DNA of 33,751 nt from Bacteroidales bacterium (GCA_012513315.1 JAAZCL010000026.1:1-33751), one strand, 5' to 3'; shown: positions 17,077-24,554, numbered from the stretch's first letter. Made by a program: numbers and translations. Notes: a model not told the origin generated them from the sequence alone.

Positions 17077-18096
17077 TTAATAATTTTGTAAAACTTCAAT
17101 TAATTGTGCATTCTCTTCAGGAGAACCAACAGTTATTCGTATGCACCCCGGAACCACACTGTCTCTGTTCCTTACAACTACTTTATTCATTACCAGGTAG
17201 TTGTAAACATCACCTGCATCGTTCATTTTCACTAAAAGGAAATTAGCATCAGAAGGATAAATATGTTTCACAAAAGAAAGATTAGATAGCTCCTTTACAA
17301 GTAAATTACGTTGCTCAAGAATTATATCAACTCTCTCTTCAAATATCTCTGGTTCTGAAAGCGCATTTAAAGCCTCTTGTTGATTAAAACCACTTACATT
17401 ATAAGGAGGTTTGGTATTATCCATTAAAGCAATTATATCTTTATGAGCATACGCAACACCCACACGAGCCTTTGCCATCGCCCAAGCCTTACTAAAAGTT
17501 TGCATTACAATAAGGTTTGGATACTTGTTTATCGCACTTATAAAGCCCTCTGAATCGCTAAAATCGATATATGCCTCATCCACCACTACAATTCCGTTAA
17601 ACTGATCAAGTATCTTTTCAATATTCTTTAAATTATTGCCTGTGGGATTATTAGGAGAGCAAATGAAAATACATTTTGCAGATTCAGAAAGAATAAGCTC
17701 AGTGTTCAGTTCAAACTCATCATTAAGCGGAATTCTTATGAGATTCACATTATTGATGTTGCCCGAAACCTCATACATACCGTAGGTGGGAGGACAAATT
17801 ATTACACTATCCTCCGAAGGTTCACAAAATACCCTGTACACTAAATCTATAACCTCGTCGCTACCATTACCAATAAATATATTCTCAAAAGGAATATTAT
17901 TTCTACTAGATAGCGCCTTTTTCAACTCTCTTTGGTGAGGATCAGGATATCGATTTCTTTCACCAAAAGGATTTTCGTTTGCGTCTAAAAAGATACCCTC
18001 ATTACCTGTAAACTCATCACGTGCGCTAGAGTAGGGCTTTAATTCCCAAATATTGGGTCGAACCATAGATTTCAATTCAAATTTCTTCATCTGCAT
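17077..18096 (-). CDS. hisC: Histidinol-phosphate aminotransferase
   Basis: A PLP enzyme that transaminates imidazole acetol phosphate to histidinol phosphate (step 7). It has 339 residues of fold-type I. The PLP lysine is in QTFSKAWAMAKARVG, the cofactor-phosphate contacts in GNGSDEVIDL, and the conserved CSPNNPTGN and VVDEAYIDF motifs are present. Two ATGs are possible, at 18096 and 18090. Both overlap the 3' end of hisD (14 to 20 bases), so the two genes should be translationally coupled. Confidence 0.98.
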   Translation of the reverse strand: MQMKKFELKSMVRPNIWELKPYSSARDEFTGNEGIFLDANENPFGERNRYPDPHQRELKKALSSRNNIPFENIFIGNGSDEVIDLVYRVFCEPSEDSVIICPPTYGMYEVSGNINNVNLIRIPLNDEFELNTELILSESAKCIFICSPNNPTGNNLKNIEKILDQFNGIVVVDEAYIDFSDSEGFISAINKYPNLIVMQTFSKAWAMAKARVGVAYAHKDIIALMDNTKPPYNVSGFNQQEALNALSEPEIFEERVDIILEQRNLLVKELSNLSFVKHIYPSDANFLLVKMNDAGDVYNYLVMNKVVVRNRDSVVPGCIRITVGSPEENAQLIEVLQNY

Positions 18097-19408
18097 CTAT
18101 TATGTCTGTTTGCTTTATTTGTTTATCTGTAACTGCACCTACTCTAAGCGTCATTGCATTTTTGTGTGCATATAATTGTTCCGCCTCAGCCATAGTTTCA
18201 ACTGCTCCGCCTATCGATAAAATTCCCTGTTCATCTAACTGCTGAAATGTAATCTTTTTCACAAAACTATCAAGAGATACTCCACTATAACTTTTTGCAA
18301 ATCCACTTGTAGGAAGAGTATGATTTGGTCCGCTAGCATAATCTCCGGCACTCTCACAGCTCCAGTTGCCCAGAAATACCGATCCTGCATTTGTAACATC
18401 TCTACTTACCAATGCGGGATTCTCTACGGCAAGTATAAGGTGCTCAGGCGCATAAAGATTGCTGAATTCAATACACTCACTTATGTCTCTAAAGAATATA
18501 CACCTACTGTTTTTTAATGCCTGTGCAGCAATATCCTGACGAGGCAAAGCAGCTAATTGAATATCAATTTCTCTGTTAACAGCCTTAATAACTTTTTTAG
18601 ATGTCGATAAAAGAATAACCTGACTATCAGGACCATGCTCCGCTTGTGAAAGTAAGTCGGCAGCAACAAAAGTGGAATTACAAGTTTCATCTGCAATTAC
18701 CAGCACTTCGCTGGGGCCGGCAGGCATATCTATTGCAACACCGTAATATTGTGCCGATCGTTTTGCCGCCATAACATACTGATTGCCCGGGCCAAATATC
18801 TTATCAACTTTAGGAATTGAATCAGTTCCAAAAGTCATTGCCCCAATTGCCTGAATGCCTCCCAGTGCAAATATCTTTGTGATACCAGCATACTTGGCCG
18901 AATATAGAATTGCAGGATCAATATTACCCTCGTTATCGGGAGGAGTACACAAAACAATTTCTTTACACCCCGCTATCTTGGCAGGAATTGCAAGCATTAG
19001 CACTGTTGAAAAGAGTGGGGCAGTACCACCGGGAATATATATACCTACTCGTTCTATAGCTCGTGCCTCACGCCAGCAAACAACTCCAGGGGCTGTCTCT
19101 ACCTTTCGTATCTCTTCCTCTTGCGATTTGTGAAACCTTTCAATGTTTTTGCTAGCAACATCAATAGCCTGTTTTAATCTTTCTGAAATCAGTTCAGACG
19201 ATTTCTCAATTGTCTCTTCACCAACAATAAAAGAGTCTTGATTGGGGAAATCAAACTCTTGGCTGTAGCTAAGTACTGCCTTATCACCCTTTCTGTGGAT
19301 ATTATAAAATATTTTCTCAACCGTTTTCATAAGCTTTTGTTGCTTAATCATTGGTCTAGTTGCCAGCTTCTCCCATTTAGATCTGGAGGGATTCGATATT
19401 GTTTTCAT
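18077..19408 (-). CDS. hisD: Histidinol dehydrogenase
   Basis: The last two oxidations, histidinol to histidine, with NAD and zinc. The start is the ATG at 19408 (MKTISNPSRSKWEKLATRP); the frame is open 20 codons further, but that stretch is repeat sequence and unlike the family. Length 443 is normal. Visible motifs are FGPGNQYVMAAK, DMPAGPSEVLVIAD, the zinc-ligand region QAEHGPDSQ, the catalytic Glu-His pair in YAPEHLIL, and SAGDYASGPNHTLPTSG. It is separated from hisG by 81 bases, almost filled by a copy of a dispersed repeat, and overlaps hisC. Confidence 0.98.
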   Translation of the reverse strand: MKTISNPSRSKWEKLATRPMIKQQKLMKTVEKIFYNIHRKGDKAVLSYSQEFDFPNQDSFIVGEETIEKSSELISERLKQAIDVASKNIERFHKSQEEEIRKVETAPGVVCWREARAIERVGIYIPGGTAPLFSTVLMLAIPAKIAGCKEIVLCTPPDNEGNIDPAILYSAKYAGITKIFALGGIQAIGAMTFGTDSIPKVDKIFGPGNQYVMAAKRSAQYYGVAIDMPAGPSEVLVIADETCNSTFVAADLLSQAEHGPDSQVILLSTSKKVIKAVNREIDIQLAALPRQDIAAQALKNSRCIFFRDISECIEFSNLYAPEHLILAVENPALVSRDVTNAGSVFLGNWSCESAGDYASGPNHTLPTSGFAKSYSGVSLDSFVKKITFQQLDEQGILSIGGAVETMAEAEQLYAHKNAMTLRVGAVTDKQIKQTDIIDADEEI

Positions 19409-19426
19409 ATTTATATTAACTAAATA

Positions 19427-19478
19427 GTTCACTAAAGTTAGACTATTTCTCGGTATGGCATAATTCAAGTAAACTTGT
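19427..19478 (-). repeat. Dispersed 52-bp repeat, copy A (hisG-hisD gap)
   Basis: The reverse complement matches 30301-30352 at 48 of 52 positions, including the palindrome CAAGTTTACTTG and a 26-base exact block starting CGAGAAATAGTCTAAC. On either strand AAATAGT (19422-19428) and ACTATTT (19442-19448) can form a 7-bp hairpin with a 13-base loop. It lies between hisG and hisD and would be transcribed within the operon. Confidence 0.85.
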
Positions 19479-19489
19479 TTTGTTTACTC

Positions 19490-20347
19490 TTAAAGAATCA
19501 TTTTTTCAATAGGTATTACAAGAATTCCTTCTGCACCCATTCTCTTTAGCTCATCAATAATCTCCCAAAAATCATCGTCATTAATAACAGAGTGCACACT
19601 GCTCCAGCCCTTATCGGCTAAAGGGAGTATACTAGGAGAGCGCATACCGGGCAGCAATTTAATGATATCAGGAATTACCTCATTTGGAGCATTAAGCAAA
19701 ACATACTTCTTGCCCTGTCCGTTTTTATAAGCCTTTATTCTAAAGAGCAACTCTTCAAGCAATTGTTTCTTTCTATCCGATAGGTTCTTATTGCTTATTA
19801 ATACGGCCTGACTCTTTACAACGGTTTCAACCTCTTTCAAACCATTCATTATAAGCGTACTGCCCGTACTTACAATGTCAAATATCGCATCAGCAAGTCC
19901 AATTCCCGTTGCAATCTCCACACTACCACCCAGTTCCTCAATAGATACATCAATACCCTTTTGGGTGAAAAACTTCTCTAGAATCTTTGGATAACTAGTT
20001 GCAATGCGTTTGTTTTCAAAGTACTTAAGATCATCATAAGTCTCATCCTTAGGAATTGCAAGCGAAAGGCGACAATTACTAAAACCCAATTCCTCAACAA
20101 TGTCTACATTCTTATCTTTCTCCCACACCTCATTTTGGCCAAGAATACCAATATCAGCCACCCCTTGCTCAACATATTGTGGAATATCATCATCGCGTAA
20201 AAAAAGTATCTCCATTGGGAAGTTCCCAGCCTCAGTTTTCAGTTTACGCGTACCGTTAGATATACGTATACCGCACTCCGTGAGTAGGTCAATCGACTTT
20301 TCACTTAGACGACCACTCTTTTGAATTGCTATTTTTATCTTTTCCAT
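19490..20347 (-). CDS. hisG: ATP phosphoribosyltransferase, long form
   Basis: The committed, feedback-inhibited first step: ATP + PRPP to PR-ATP. The length of 285 indicates the long hexameric form, with a C-terminal ACT-like regulatory domain that binds histidine (about 215-285, SILPLADKGWSSVHSVI onward), so no HisZ partner is needed. The catalytic part shows IAIQKSGRLSEKS, the DIGILGQNEVWE segment and the PRPP loop DIVSTGSTL. It is the first structural gene of the operon. It begins 74 bases after an attenuator-type terminator, with a His-rich leader peptide upstream. Confidence 0.98.
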   Translation of the reverse strand: MEKIKIAIQKSGRLSEKSIDLLTECGIRISNGTRKLKTEAGNFPMEILFLRDDDIPQYVEQGVADIGILGQNEVWEKDKNVDIVEELGFSNCRLSLAIPKDETYDDLKYFENKRIATSYPKILEKFFTQKGIDVSIEELGGSVEIATGIGLADAIFDIVSTGSTLIMNGLKEVETVVKSQAVLISNKNLSDRKKQLLEELLFRIKAYKNGQGKKYVLLNAPNEVIPDIIKLLPGMRSPSILPLADKGWSSVHSVINDDDFWEIIDELKRMGAEGILVIPIEKMIL

Positions 20348-20351
20348 CTTT

Positions 20352-20420
20352 CGTTTCTTTAAGAATATATAATTTAGTTCTCTAAGTATATATAATTTCG
20401 CTTCTTTAAATTTATATAAA
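20352..20420 (-). repeat. Three degenerate 22-24-bp direct repeats in hisG 5' leader
   Basis: Units at 20352-20375, 20376-20398 and 20399-20420 share a pattern of (c/t)TTCTNTAAG/A followed by TATATAA(TTT). They occupy nearly the whole space between the attenuator terminator and hisG and are very AT-rich. Confidence 0.5.
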
Positions 20421-20422
20421 AC

Positions 20423-20453
20423 AAAAAACCCGACTGATTTAATTCAGACGGGT
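20423..20453 (-). terminator. his operon attenuator terminator
   Basis: On the minus strand ACCCGTCTGA (20453-20444) pairs with TCAGTCGGGT (20437-20428), a 10-bp stem with one T-T mismatch and a 6-base loop. It runs into TTTTTT, then G and more T. It lies 36 bases after the leader-peptide stop codon and 74 bases before hisG, so it would terminate transcription before the structural genes. Confidence 0.88.
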
Positions 20454-20502
20454 GTATAAATATTTCCTACAGGATTGCACATATCTATCTCAACTCGCCT
20501 GA
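20444..20502 (-). promoter_or_regulatory. Candidate antiterminator pairing of the his attenuator
   Basis: UCAGGCG (20502-20496, the last base of the AGT codon plus the CAG and GCG codons near the leader-peptide end) can pair over 7 bp, with one G-U, with CGUCUGA (20450-20444). The latter is the left arm of the terminator, so the two structures exclude each other. A ribosome stalled on the His codons (20528-20517) would leave UCAGGCG free. A ribosome reaching the stop codon at 20490 would cover it. A competing TTGCA/TGCAA pairing (20508-20504 with 20479-20475) may act as the protector hairpin. Confidence 0.65.
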
Positions 20503-20546
20503 CTGCAAGTATCAAAATGATGATGATGGAATCTGTTTACTTTCAT
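20490..20546 (-). CDS. hisL: his operon leader peptide (four consecutive His codons)
   Basis: An 18-codon ORF, MKVNRFHHHHFDTCSQAS, with ATG at 20546 and TGA at 20490. The four adjacent CAT codons (20528-20517) are the classic signature of a regulatory leader peptide that measures charged tRNA-His, comparable in design to enterobacterial HisL with its seven His codons. It lies between a good promoter and the attenuator terminator, about 140 bases before hisG. The peptide itself needs no function; translation speed is the signal. The ORF is too short for routine gene finding. The symbol is given by functional analogy only, since sequence homology to hisL is not implied. Confidence 0.85.
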   Translation of the reverse strand: MKVNRFHHHHFDTCSQAS

Positions 20547-20565
20547 TTTTACTATTATTATACGG

Positions 20566-20592
20566 CAAAGATAATAGAATTATTTAAAACAA
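20566..20592 (-). promoter_or_regulatory. Promoter of the his operon
   Basis: On the minus strand TTG (20592-20590) and an exact TATCTTTG (20573-20566) are separated by 16 bases, slightly tighter than the usual 17-23. Initiation near 20559 gives only about a dozen bases before the leader-peptide ATG, consistent with a promoter dedicated to an attenuated leader. Confidence 0.7.
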
Positions 20593-20636
20593 CTCATAAT
20601 TGGTCTTATTTATTTTTAAATCACAGTTTGAGGATA

Positions 20637-20724
20637 AGTGAACTATTTCGTTAAATTCAGTGCACTATTTCTCTAACTTCAGTGTACCCCTTCCTTAACT
20701 TCAGTGAATCATTTCGTCTAACTA
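20637..20724 (+). repeat. Four tandem 22-bp repeats
   Basis: Units at 20637-20658, 20659-20680, 20681-20702 and 20703-20724 each start AGTG and follow a pattern near AGTGnACTATTTCnnTAACTTC. Unit 3 is the most diverged. The motif TAACTTYAGTGAACTATTT is shared with the flank of the 52-bp dispersed element at 19427-19478, so both belong to one family. The array lies between the his promoter and the divergent porin gene. Confidence 0.85.
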
Positions 20725-20785
20725 AAATTTCCCTAAAATGAATAGAAAAAATGAGTTGACTATCTGAGCTTGACGTTTTTTTATG

Positions 20786-20793
20786 TAAGTTTG
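20786..20793 (+). promoter_or_regulatory. Candidate -7 element of the porin gene
   Basis: TAAGTTTG matches TAnnTTTG but ends only 6 bases before the ATG at 20800. Transcription would start at or next to the start codon, giving a leaderless or nearly leaderless mRNA. TTG at 20770-20772 is a possible but closely spaced -33 element. Confidence 0.4.
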
Positions 20794-20799
20794 CAAACG

Positions 20800-22866
20800 A
20801 TGAAAGAAAAACTATTTATATCTCTGCTTACGTGGGCAATCTGTATAGTATTTGCCTTTCCTCAGGCTCGTATTATCATGCCTGATTCATCACAGATATC
20901 AACCAATCCCGACTCGTTATTTCGGCCTCAAACAGAAGCGGGGCAAAGTCTACAACTCAATCATCTTATTCATGATCATGGTGCAGAAGCAGATTCACTT
21001 ATTGAATTGGCTCAAATGACAACATGGACAATAAATCGGCGCACAGGTGAACGGTTTACAACAACACCCGATACGTTGCTTTATAATTATCAGCACTCTA
21101 CGCTTCCCGAGGGGCAATCGGTAGCTATGGGATTTCTTGCACCACTCGGATCACCCGCTTTCTCAAAAATATTTTTCGATCGTTCTGAGTCAGACCATTT
21201 TGTATTTAATGAGCCTTACTCTTACTATTTAAAAACCCTCGAGAATCAGCGCTTTATAAACACACGTGTACCATACTCCCGATTAGATTATCAGAGAAGC
21301 GGCAATAAGCAGATGAGAGAAGAGAGGTTTGGTGCACTGTTGACATCTAACTTTGGGCAAAGCTTAAATGTTGGGCTCGATGTAGATCTACTAAGCTCCA
21401 AGGGTTTTTACTGTTCACAAGCTGTTAAACACAACAACTTCTCGCTTTTCGGGAATTATATCAGCGATAGGCTCGAGGGGCATGCATTTATGAATATAGG
21501 CAAGATTAGTAATTTCGAGAACGGAGGAATTACAGATGAAACCTTTATAACCGATCCCGAGGCTATACAGCAAAATTTCACTTCCAGAGACATCCCTGTT
21601 AAGTTCACAGACACCTGGAATACAGTCAGGAACAACAGATTCTTTCTATCGGGAAGATATAATCTAGGATATATTGATACACCAACCGACTCGCTTCATC
21701 AGGGCAGAGGCGACTTTATACCAATTGCAAGCATAGGATTCTCATCTCATTATACCCAGCAATATCGCAGGTTCTTGTCGCACGATACAGCATACGTTAA
21801 TGTAAATGGACTGCAGATGCAAAGAATAGATCAGTTTTATCCAAATAGTTTTTATAGCACAGCAGTTGACGATAGCATTAAATATAGCTCTTTTAAAAAT
21901 ACCGTTTCGCTAAGTCTACGCGAAGGCTTTAAAGATTGGGTTAAATTTGGTCTTACAGGCTTTCTTGAGTACGACTTAAGAGATTACACTATGCGCCACT
22001 TAGAGGATTTAACTTTCAAAACGCACAAAGAGAGTGCCGTTACTCTTGGCGGGGTATTAAGTAAACAACAAGGAGAAAATCTGCTATTTAATGTTCATGC
22101 CGATATAGGTGTGCTGGGTGTGAATCTTGGAGAGTTTAGAGCAATTGGTAATGTAGAAACAGGTTTTTATATTGCCGGAAGGCGCACTTCTCTCTCTGCA
22201 GAGGCATATATCAAGAACTTAAGACCTAAATATCTGCAAAATAATTATCAATCAAAATATTTCAATTGGAATAACGACTTTGGAGATACCCGAAGGGTTT
22301 ATTTAGGTGGCAAGCTATTAATACCGTTTACCAACACCCTGTTAAGTGCCGGCGTCGAGAATCTGCAGAACTATATATATATTGATGCAGACAGAAATAT
22401 AGCACAAGAGAGCGATAACATACAGGTACTCACTGCACGTGTAGAGCAGAACATAAGTCTGGGAGTTTTCCACTGGGACAATCAAGTTGTATATCAAAAA
22501 TCCAGTAATCAAATGGCAATCCCACTTCCTGAGTTGAGCATATATTCAAATATGTATTTAAAAGCCAAAATCGTAAATGAGCTTACATTGCAGTTTGGTG
22601 TAGATGCACATTACCACACCAAATATTTTGTACCTGGATACGAACCAGCTTTGTTGCAGTTCTATAACCAACAAGAGAAAGAGATAGGCAACTATCCAAT
22701 ATCAACAGTATACCTAAATATGCATTTAAAGCAGACTCGCTTTTTCTTAATGTTTTATAATGTTGCATCTAAAGTTATTAAGCCACAAGAGTATTTCTCA
22801 ATACCAGACTATCCTGTAAACCCTTTTGGACTGAAGCTAGGCATCTCTATCAACCTTCTTAATTGA
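20800..22866 (+). CDS. Putative outer-membrane porin (Bacteroidota Porin_10-like)
   Basis: A 688-residue exported beta-barrel protein. The ATG at 20800 (MKEKLFISLLTWAICIVFAF) gives a proper signal peptide; an upstream in-frame TTG does not. After a short periplasmic N-terminus containing INRRTGERFTTTPDTLLYNYQ, the protein is dominated by alternating aromatic/polar strands, for example NFSLFGNYISDRLEGHAFM and KTRFFLMFYNVASK-like patterns. It ends in a membrane strand near LKLGISINLL. The conserved LGSPAFSKIFF and RFINTRVPYSRLDYQ segments match the family of putative porins annotated throughout Bacteroidota. The substrate is unknown. A solute-binding protein gene follows after 24 bases, suggesting shared expression. 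It is divergent from the his operon. Confidence 0.85.
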   Translation: MKEKLFISLLTWAICIVFAFPQARIIMPDSSQISTNPDSLFRPQTEAGQSLQLNHLIHDHGAEADSLIELAQMTTWTINRRTGERFTTTPDTLLYNYQHSTLPEGQSVAMGFLAPLGSPAFSKIFFDRSESDHFVFNEPYSYYLKTLENQRFINTRVPYSRLDYQRSGNKQMREERFGALLTSNFGQSLNVGLDVDLLSSKGFYCSQAVKHNNFSLFGNYISDRLEGHAFMNIGKISNFENGGITDETFITDPEAIQQNFTSRDIPVKFTDTWNTVRNNRFFLSGRYNLGYIDTPTDSLHQGRGDFIPIASIGFSSHYTQQYRRFLSHDTAYVNVNGLQMQRIDQFYPNSFYSTAVDDSIKYSSFKNTVSLSLREGFKDWVKFGLTGFLEYDLRDYTMRHLEDLTFKTHKESAVTLGGVLSKQQGENLLFNVHADIGVLGVNLGEFRAIGNVETGFYIAGRRTSLSAEAYIKNLRPKYLQNNYQSKYFNWNNDFGDTRRVYLGGKLLIPFTNTLLSAGVENLQNYIYIDADRNIAQESDNIQVLTARVEQNISLGVFHWDNQVVYQKSSNQMAIPLPELSIYSNMYLKAKIVNELTLQFGVDAHYHTKYFVPGYEPALLQFYNQQEKEIGNYPISTVYLNMHLKQTRFFLMFYNVASKVIKPQEYFSIPDYPVNPFGLKLGISINLLN

Positions 22867-22890
22867 TAATTAAAAGATTTATTGATCTCA

Positions 22891-23715
22891 ATGATTTCAA
22901 AAAAACGACTTTATATCTACGTTATTTTGCTAATTATAGTTGTAATAACTATGATTATGCTTAGAAACACCCTTACAAAAAAATCAAATCACAGAGAGAT
23001 AAACGATTATAACGAGATAATGAAACGAGGCGAGATGAACGTGGTAACCGACTATAACACAATTGGCTACTTCATTTCGGGTGATACTGTTCAAGGCTTT
23101 CAATATGAACTGATAAATGCACTAGAGGAAGAGTGGGGAATACACATAAACATATTTCTAGAGAATAATCTCCAAGACAATCTAACTGGCTTACAAGAGG
23201 GTAGGTTTGATTTAGTTGCACGAAGCATACCTGTTAACAGTGAACTTAAAGGCAACTTCAGCTTCACAGAACCATTAATACTAAATAAGCTTGTATTAGT
23301 GCAGCGTAAGTTGCAATACAACGATAGCGTCCAACCATTAAGGCAACACCTTGAGCTAGCTAAAAAAACTATTCACGTTGCCGAGGGTTCACCTTCAATT
23401 CTCAGACTTAATAATCTTTCGCACGAAATTGGAGACACCATATTTGTAGTACAAAATACAACCTACGAGGCAGAGCAACTAGTAATGATGGTTGCCTCTG
23501 GCGAAATTGAATATACTGTATCCGACGAAAAGGTGGCCTTACAACTTTCTGAAGAACTGCCCGAAATAGATATTGAAACCGATATCAGCTTCACTCAAAT
23601 TGAGTCTTGGGCCATAAGAAAAGATTCTCCCATACTTTTAGATAGCATTAACAGCTGGCTAACTCGATTTAAGGAAACCCGCGAATTTAAAAACTTAATT
23701 GCAAAATACTATTGA
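22891..23715 (+). CDS. Membrane-anchored solute-binding protein (SBP_bac_3-like)
   Basis: A 274-residue protein with one N-terminal membrane anchor (LYIYVILLIIVVITMIML, about residues 6-24) and no lipobox. A periplasmic type II binding fold follows: GEMNVVTDYNTIGYF, QGFQYELINALEEEWGIHI, LQEGRFDLVARSIPVN, the FSFTEPLILNKLVLVQ hinge segment, and a C-terminal QIESWAIRKDSPILLDSINSWL. This is the pattern of amino-acid binding proteins and of the N-terminal domain of lytic transglycosylase MltF, but the transglycosylase domain is absent and no ABC permease or ATPase is adjacent. It may be a binding or sensing protein that works with the porin 24 bases upstream. The ATG at 22891 is preferred over the TTG at 22882. 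Confidence 0.82.
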   Translation: MISKKRLYIYVILLIIVVITMIMLRNTLTKKSNHREINDYNEIMKRGEMNVVTDYNTIGYFISGDTVQGFQYELINALEEEWGIHINIFLENNLQDNLTGLQEGRFDLVARSIPVNSELKGNFSFTEPLILNKLVLVQRKLQYNDSVQPLRQHLELAKKTIHVAEGSPSILRLNNLSHEIGDTIFVVQNTTYEAEQLVMMVASGEIEYTVSDEKVALQLSEELPEIDIETDISFTQIESWAIRKDSPILLDSINSWLTRFKETREFKNLIAKYY

Positions 23716-23762
23716 CCTTAAAAATAAACACTATTAATCTTCAAATAAATACTAGCCTTAAC

Positions 23763-23799
23763 AAAAAAAAGAGCGACTGCCCCTAATTAGCAATCGCTC
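23763..23799 (-). terminator. Intrinsic terminator of the 23814-24242 gene
   Basis: On the minus strand GAGCGATTGC (23799-23790) pairs with GCAGTCGCTC (23780-23771), one G-U pair, 9-base loop, then eight T (23770-23763). It begins 15 bases after the stop codon. Confidence 0.88.
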
Positions 23800-23813
23800 A
23801 CAAACTAAAGAAT

Positions 23814-24242
23814 TTATCTTCTGTTTCCCGTAGCACGTCTTCCACTTCGATTTACATCACGAATGCTATCCTGCCTTTTTGTACGTAGCTCTTTCCATTC
23901 CTCAAGTTTTTCTTTACCAATAATAGCTTCAATTTGAGCATCATTTTCGGCAATTGCTTTAGCTCTCATGTCCTGCATTTCATTTCTGCGAGCTTCTCTG
24001 TCCGTTTGTAATTCTTCTCGCATTGCTCTGTTTGCCTCAATCTGCTTAGCTCGTTCCTCATCATTTTTTTCAAATAAAGCCTTAAGCTTTGAAGACTCTT
24101 CTGCAGAAAGCTTTAGTTCCTTTTCCATAAGCTCAGCCCTATCTTTGGCTGTCCAGCTTCTTCTGGCATTATTGTTTTGTGCAGATAATGAGAAGCTCAA
24201 TGTTAATAGGCCAATTAAAGCCAATAGTGTAAACTTTTTCAT
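23814..24242 (-). CDS. Small secreted charged helical protein (Spy/CpxP-like)
   Basis: A 142-residue protein with a clear signal peptide (MKKFTLLALIGLLTLSFSLSA, cleavage before QNNN). The mature part is entirely helical and highly charged: LMEKELKLSAEESSKLKALFEKNDEERAKQ, then repeated EANR/EARRNEM segments, ending basic (GRRATGNRR). The LKLSAEESSKL and similar spacing resembles the LTxxQ repeats of Spy/CpxP periplasmic chaperones, and related small proteins are frequent in Bacteroidota. Function as an envelope-stress chaperone is inferred only from this resemblance. The ATG at 24242 is preferred because it starts the signal peptide. It is monocistronic, with its own terminator. Confidence 0.75.
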   Translation of the reverse strand: MKKFTLLALIGLLTLSFSLSAQNNNARRSWTAKDRAELMEKELKLSAEESSKLKALFEKNDEERAKQIEANRAMREELQTDREARRNEMQDMRAKAIAENDAQIEAIIGKEKLEEWKELRTKRQDSIRDVNRSGRRATGNRR

Positions 24243-24457
24243 ACTTCTAATTTTTATGAGTAAATAAATAAACAATATCTGATAGTAAGACGACGAAATT
24301 TAGCCAATAGTTTAATCATAAAAAAATATATGTCATTGATTATCTGTATTTAATTGCTAATAATAAGGTATATGAAAGATATTTTATGCACTTTTGTAGT
24401 GAAATATGATACATTGGTCGATAAAACATCCCATTTAGTATATTATGAAATAGTTTA
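24243..24457. other. AT-rich intergenic stretch (24243-24554 is gene-free)
   Basis: The divergent gap of 312 bases between the Spy-like gene and the small membrane protein gene. I see no ORF with coding character, no RNA gene and no clear hairpin terminator in this part. The rest of the gap (24458-24520) holds the three 21-bp repeats and a -7 element. GAAATAGTTTATCTAAATTAAC near 24447-24468 faintly resembles the dispersed repeat core. Confidence 0.6.
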
Positions 24458-24520
24458 TCTAAATTAACAAACATTCTGTATAAATTAACAGACTTTCCAT
24501 ATAAATTACTATCTTTGAAA
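24458..24520 (+). repeat. Three 21-bp direct repeats ending in a promoter
   Basis: Units at 24458-24478, 24479-24499 and 24500-24520 share T(A/C)TAAATTA(A)C at their start. The third unit contains the -7 element TATCTTTG. The spacing of 21 bp is two helical turns, so the same face of DNA is presented each time, as in regulator binding sites. Confidence 0.65.
24510..24517 (+). promoter_or_regulatory. -7 element for the 24555 gene
   Basis: An exact TATCTTTG, predicting a start near 24524 and a leader of about 30 bases. No good TTG -33 element is visible at the expected distance; TTTC at 24494-24497 is the nearest. The weak -33 would be compatible with activation through the upstream repeats. 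Confidence 0.6.
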
Positions 24521-24554
24521 TGGAAAAACAGGATATAATAAATTAATAACAAAG

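Noticed and set aside
13187-20347. Histidine gene cluster as a horizontally acquired island
   Set aside because: Gene content, fusions and order are the ordinary vertical arrangement for this phylum, and base composition looks like that of the neighbours.
20637-20724. The 22-bp tandem array as a CRISPR array
   Set aside because: The units are directly adjacent, without spacers, and diverged from each other; no cas genes are in the window.
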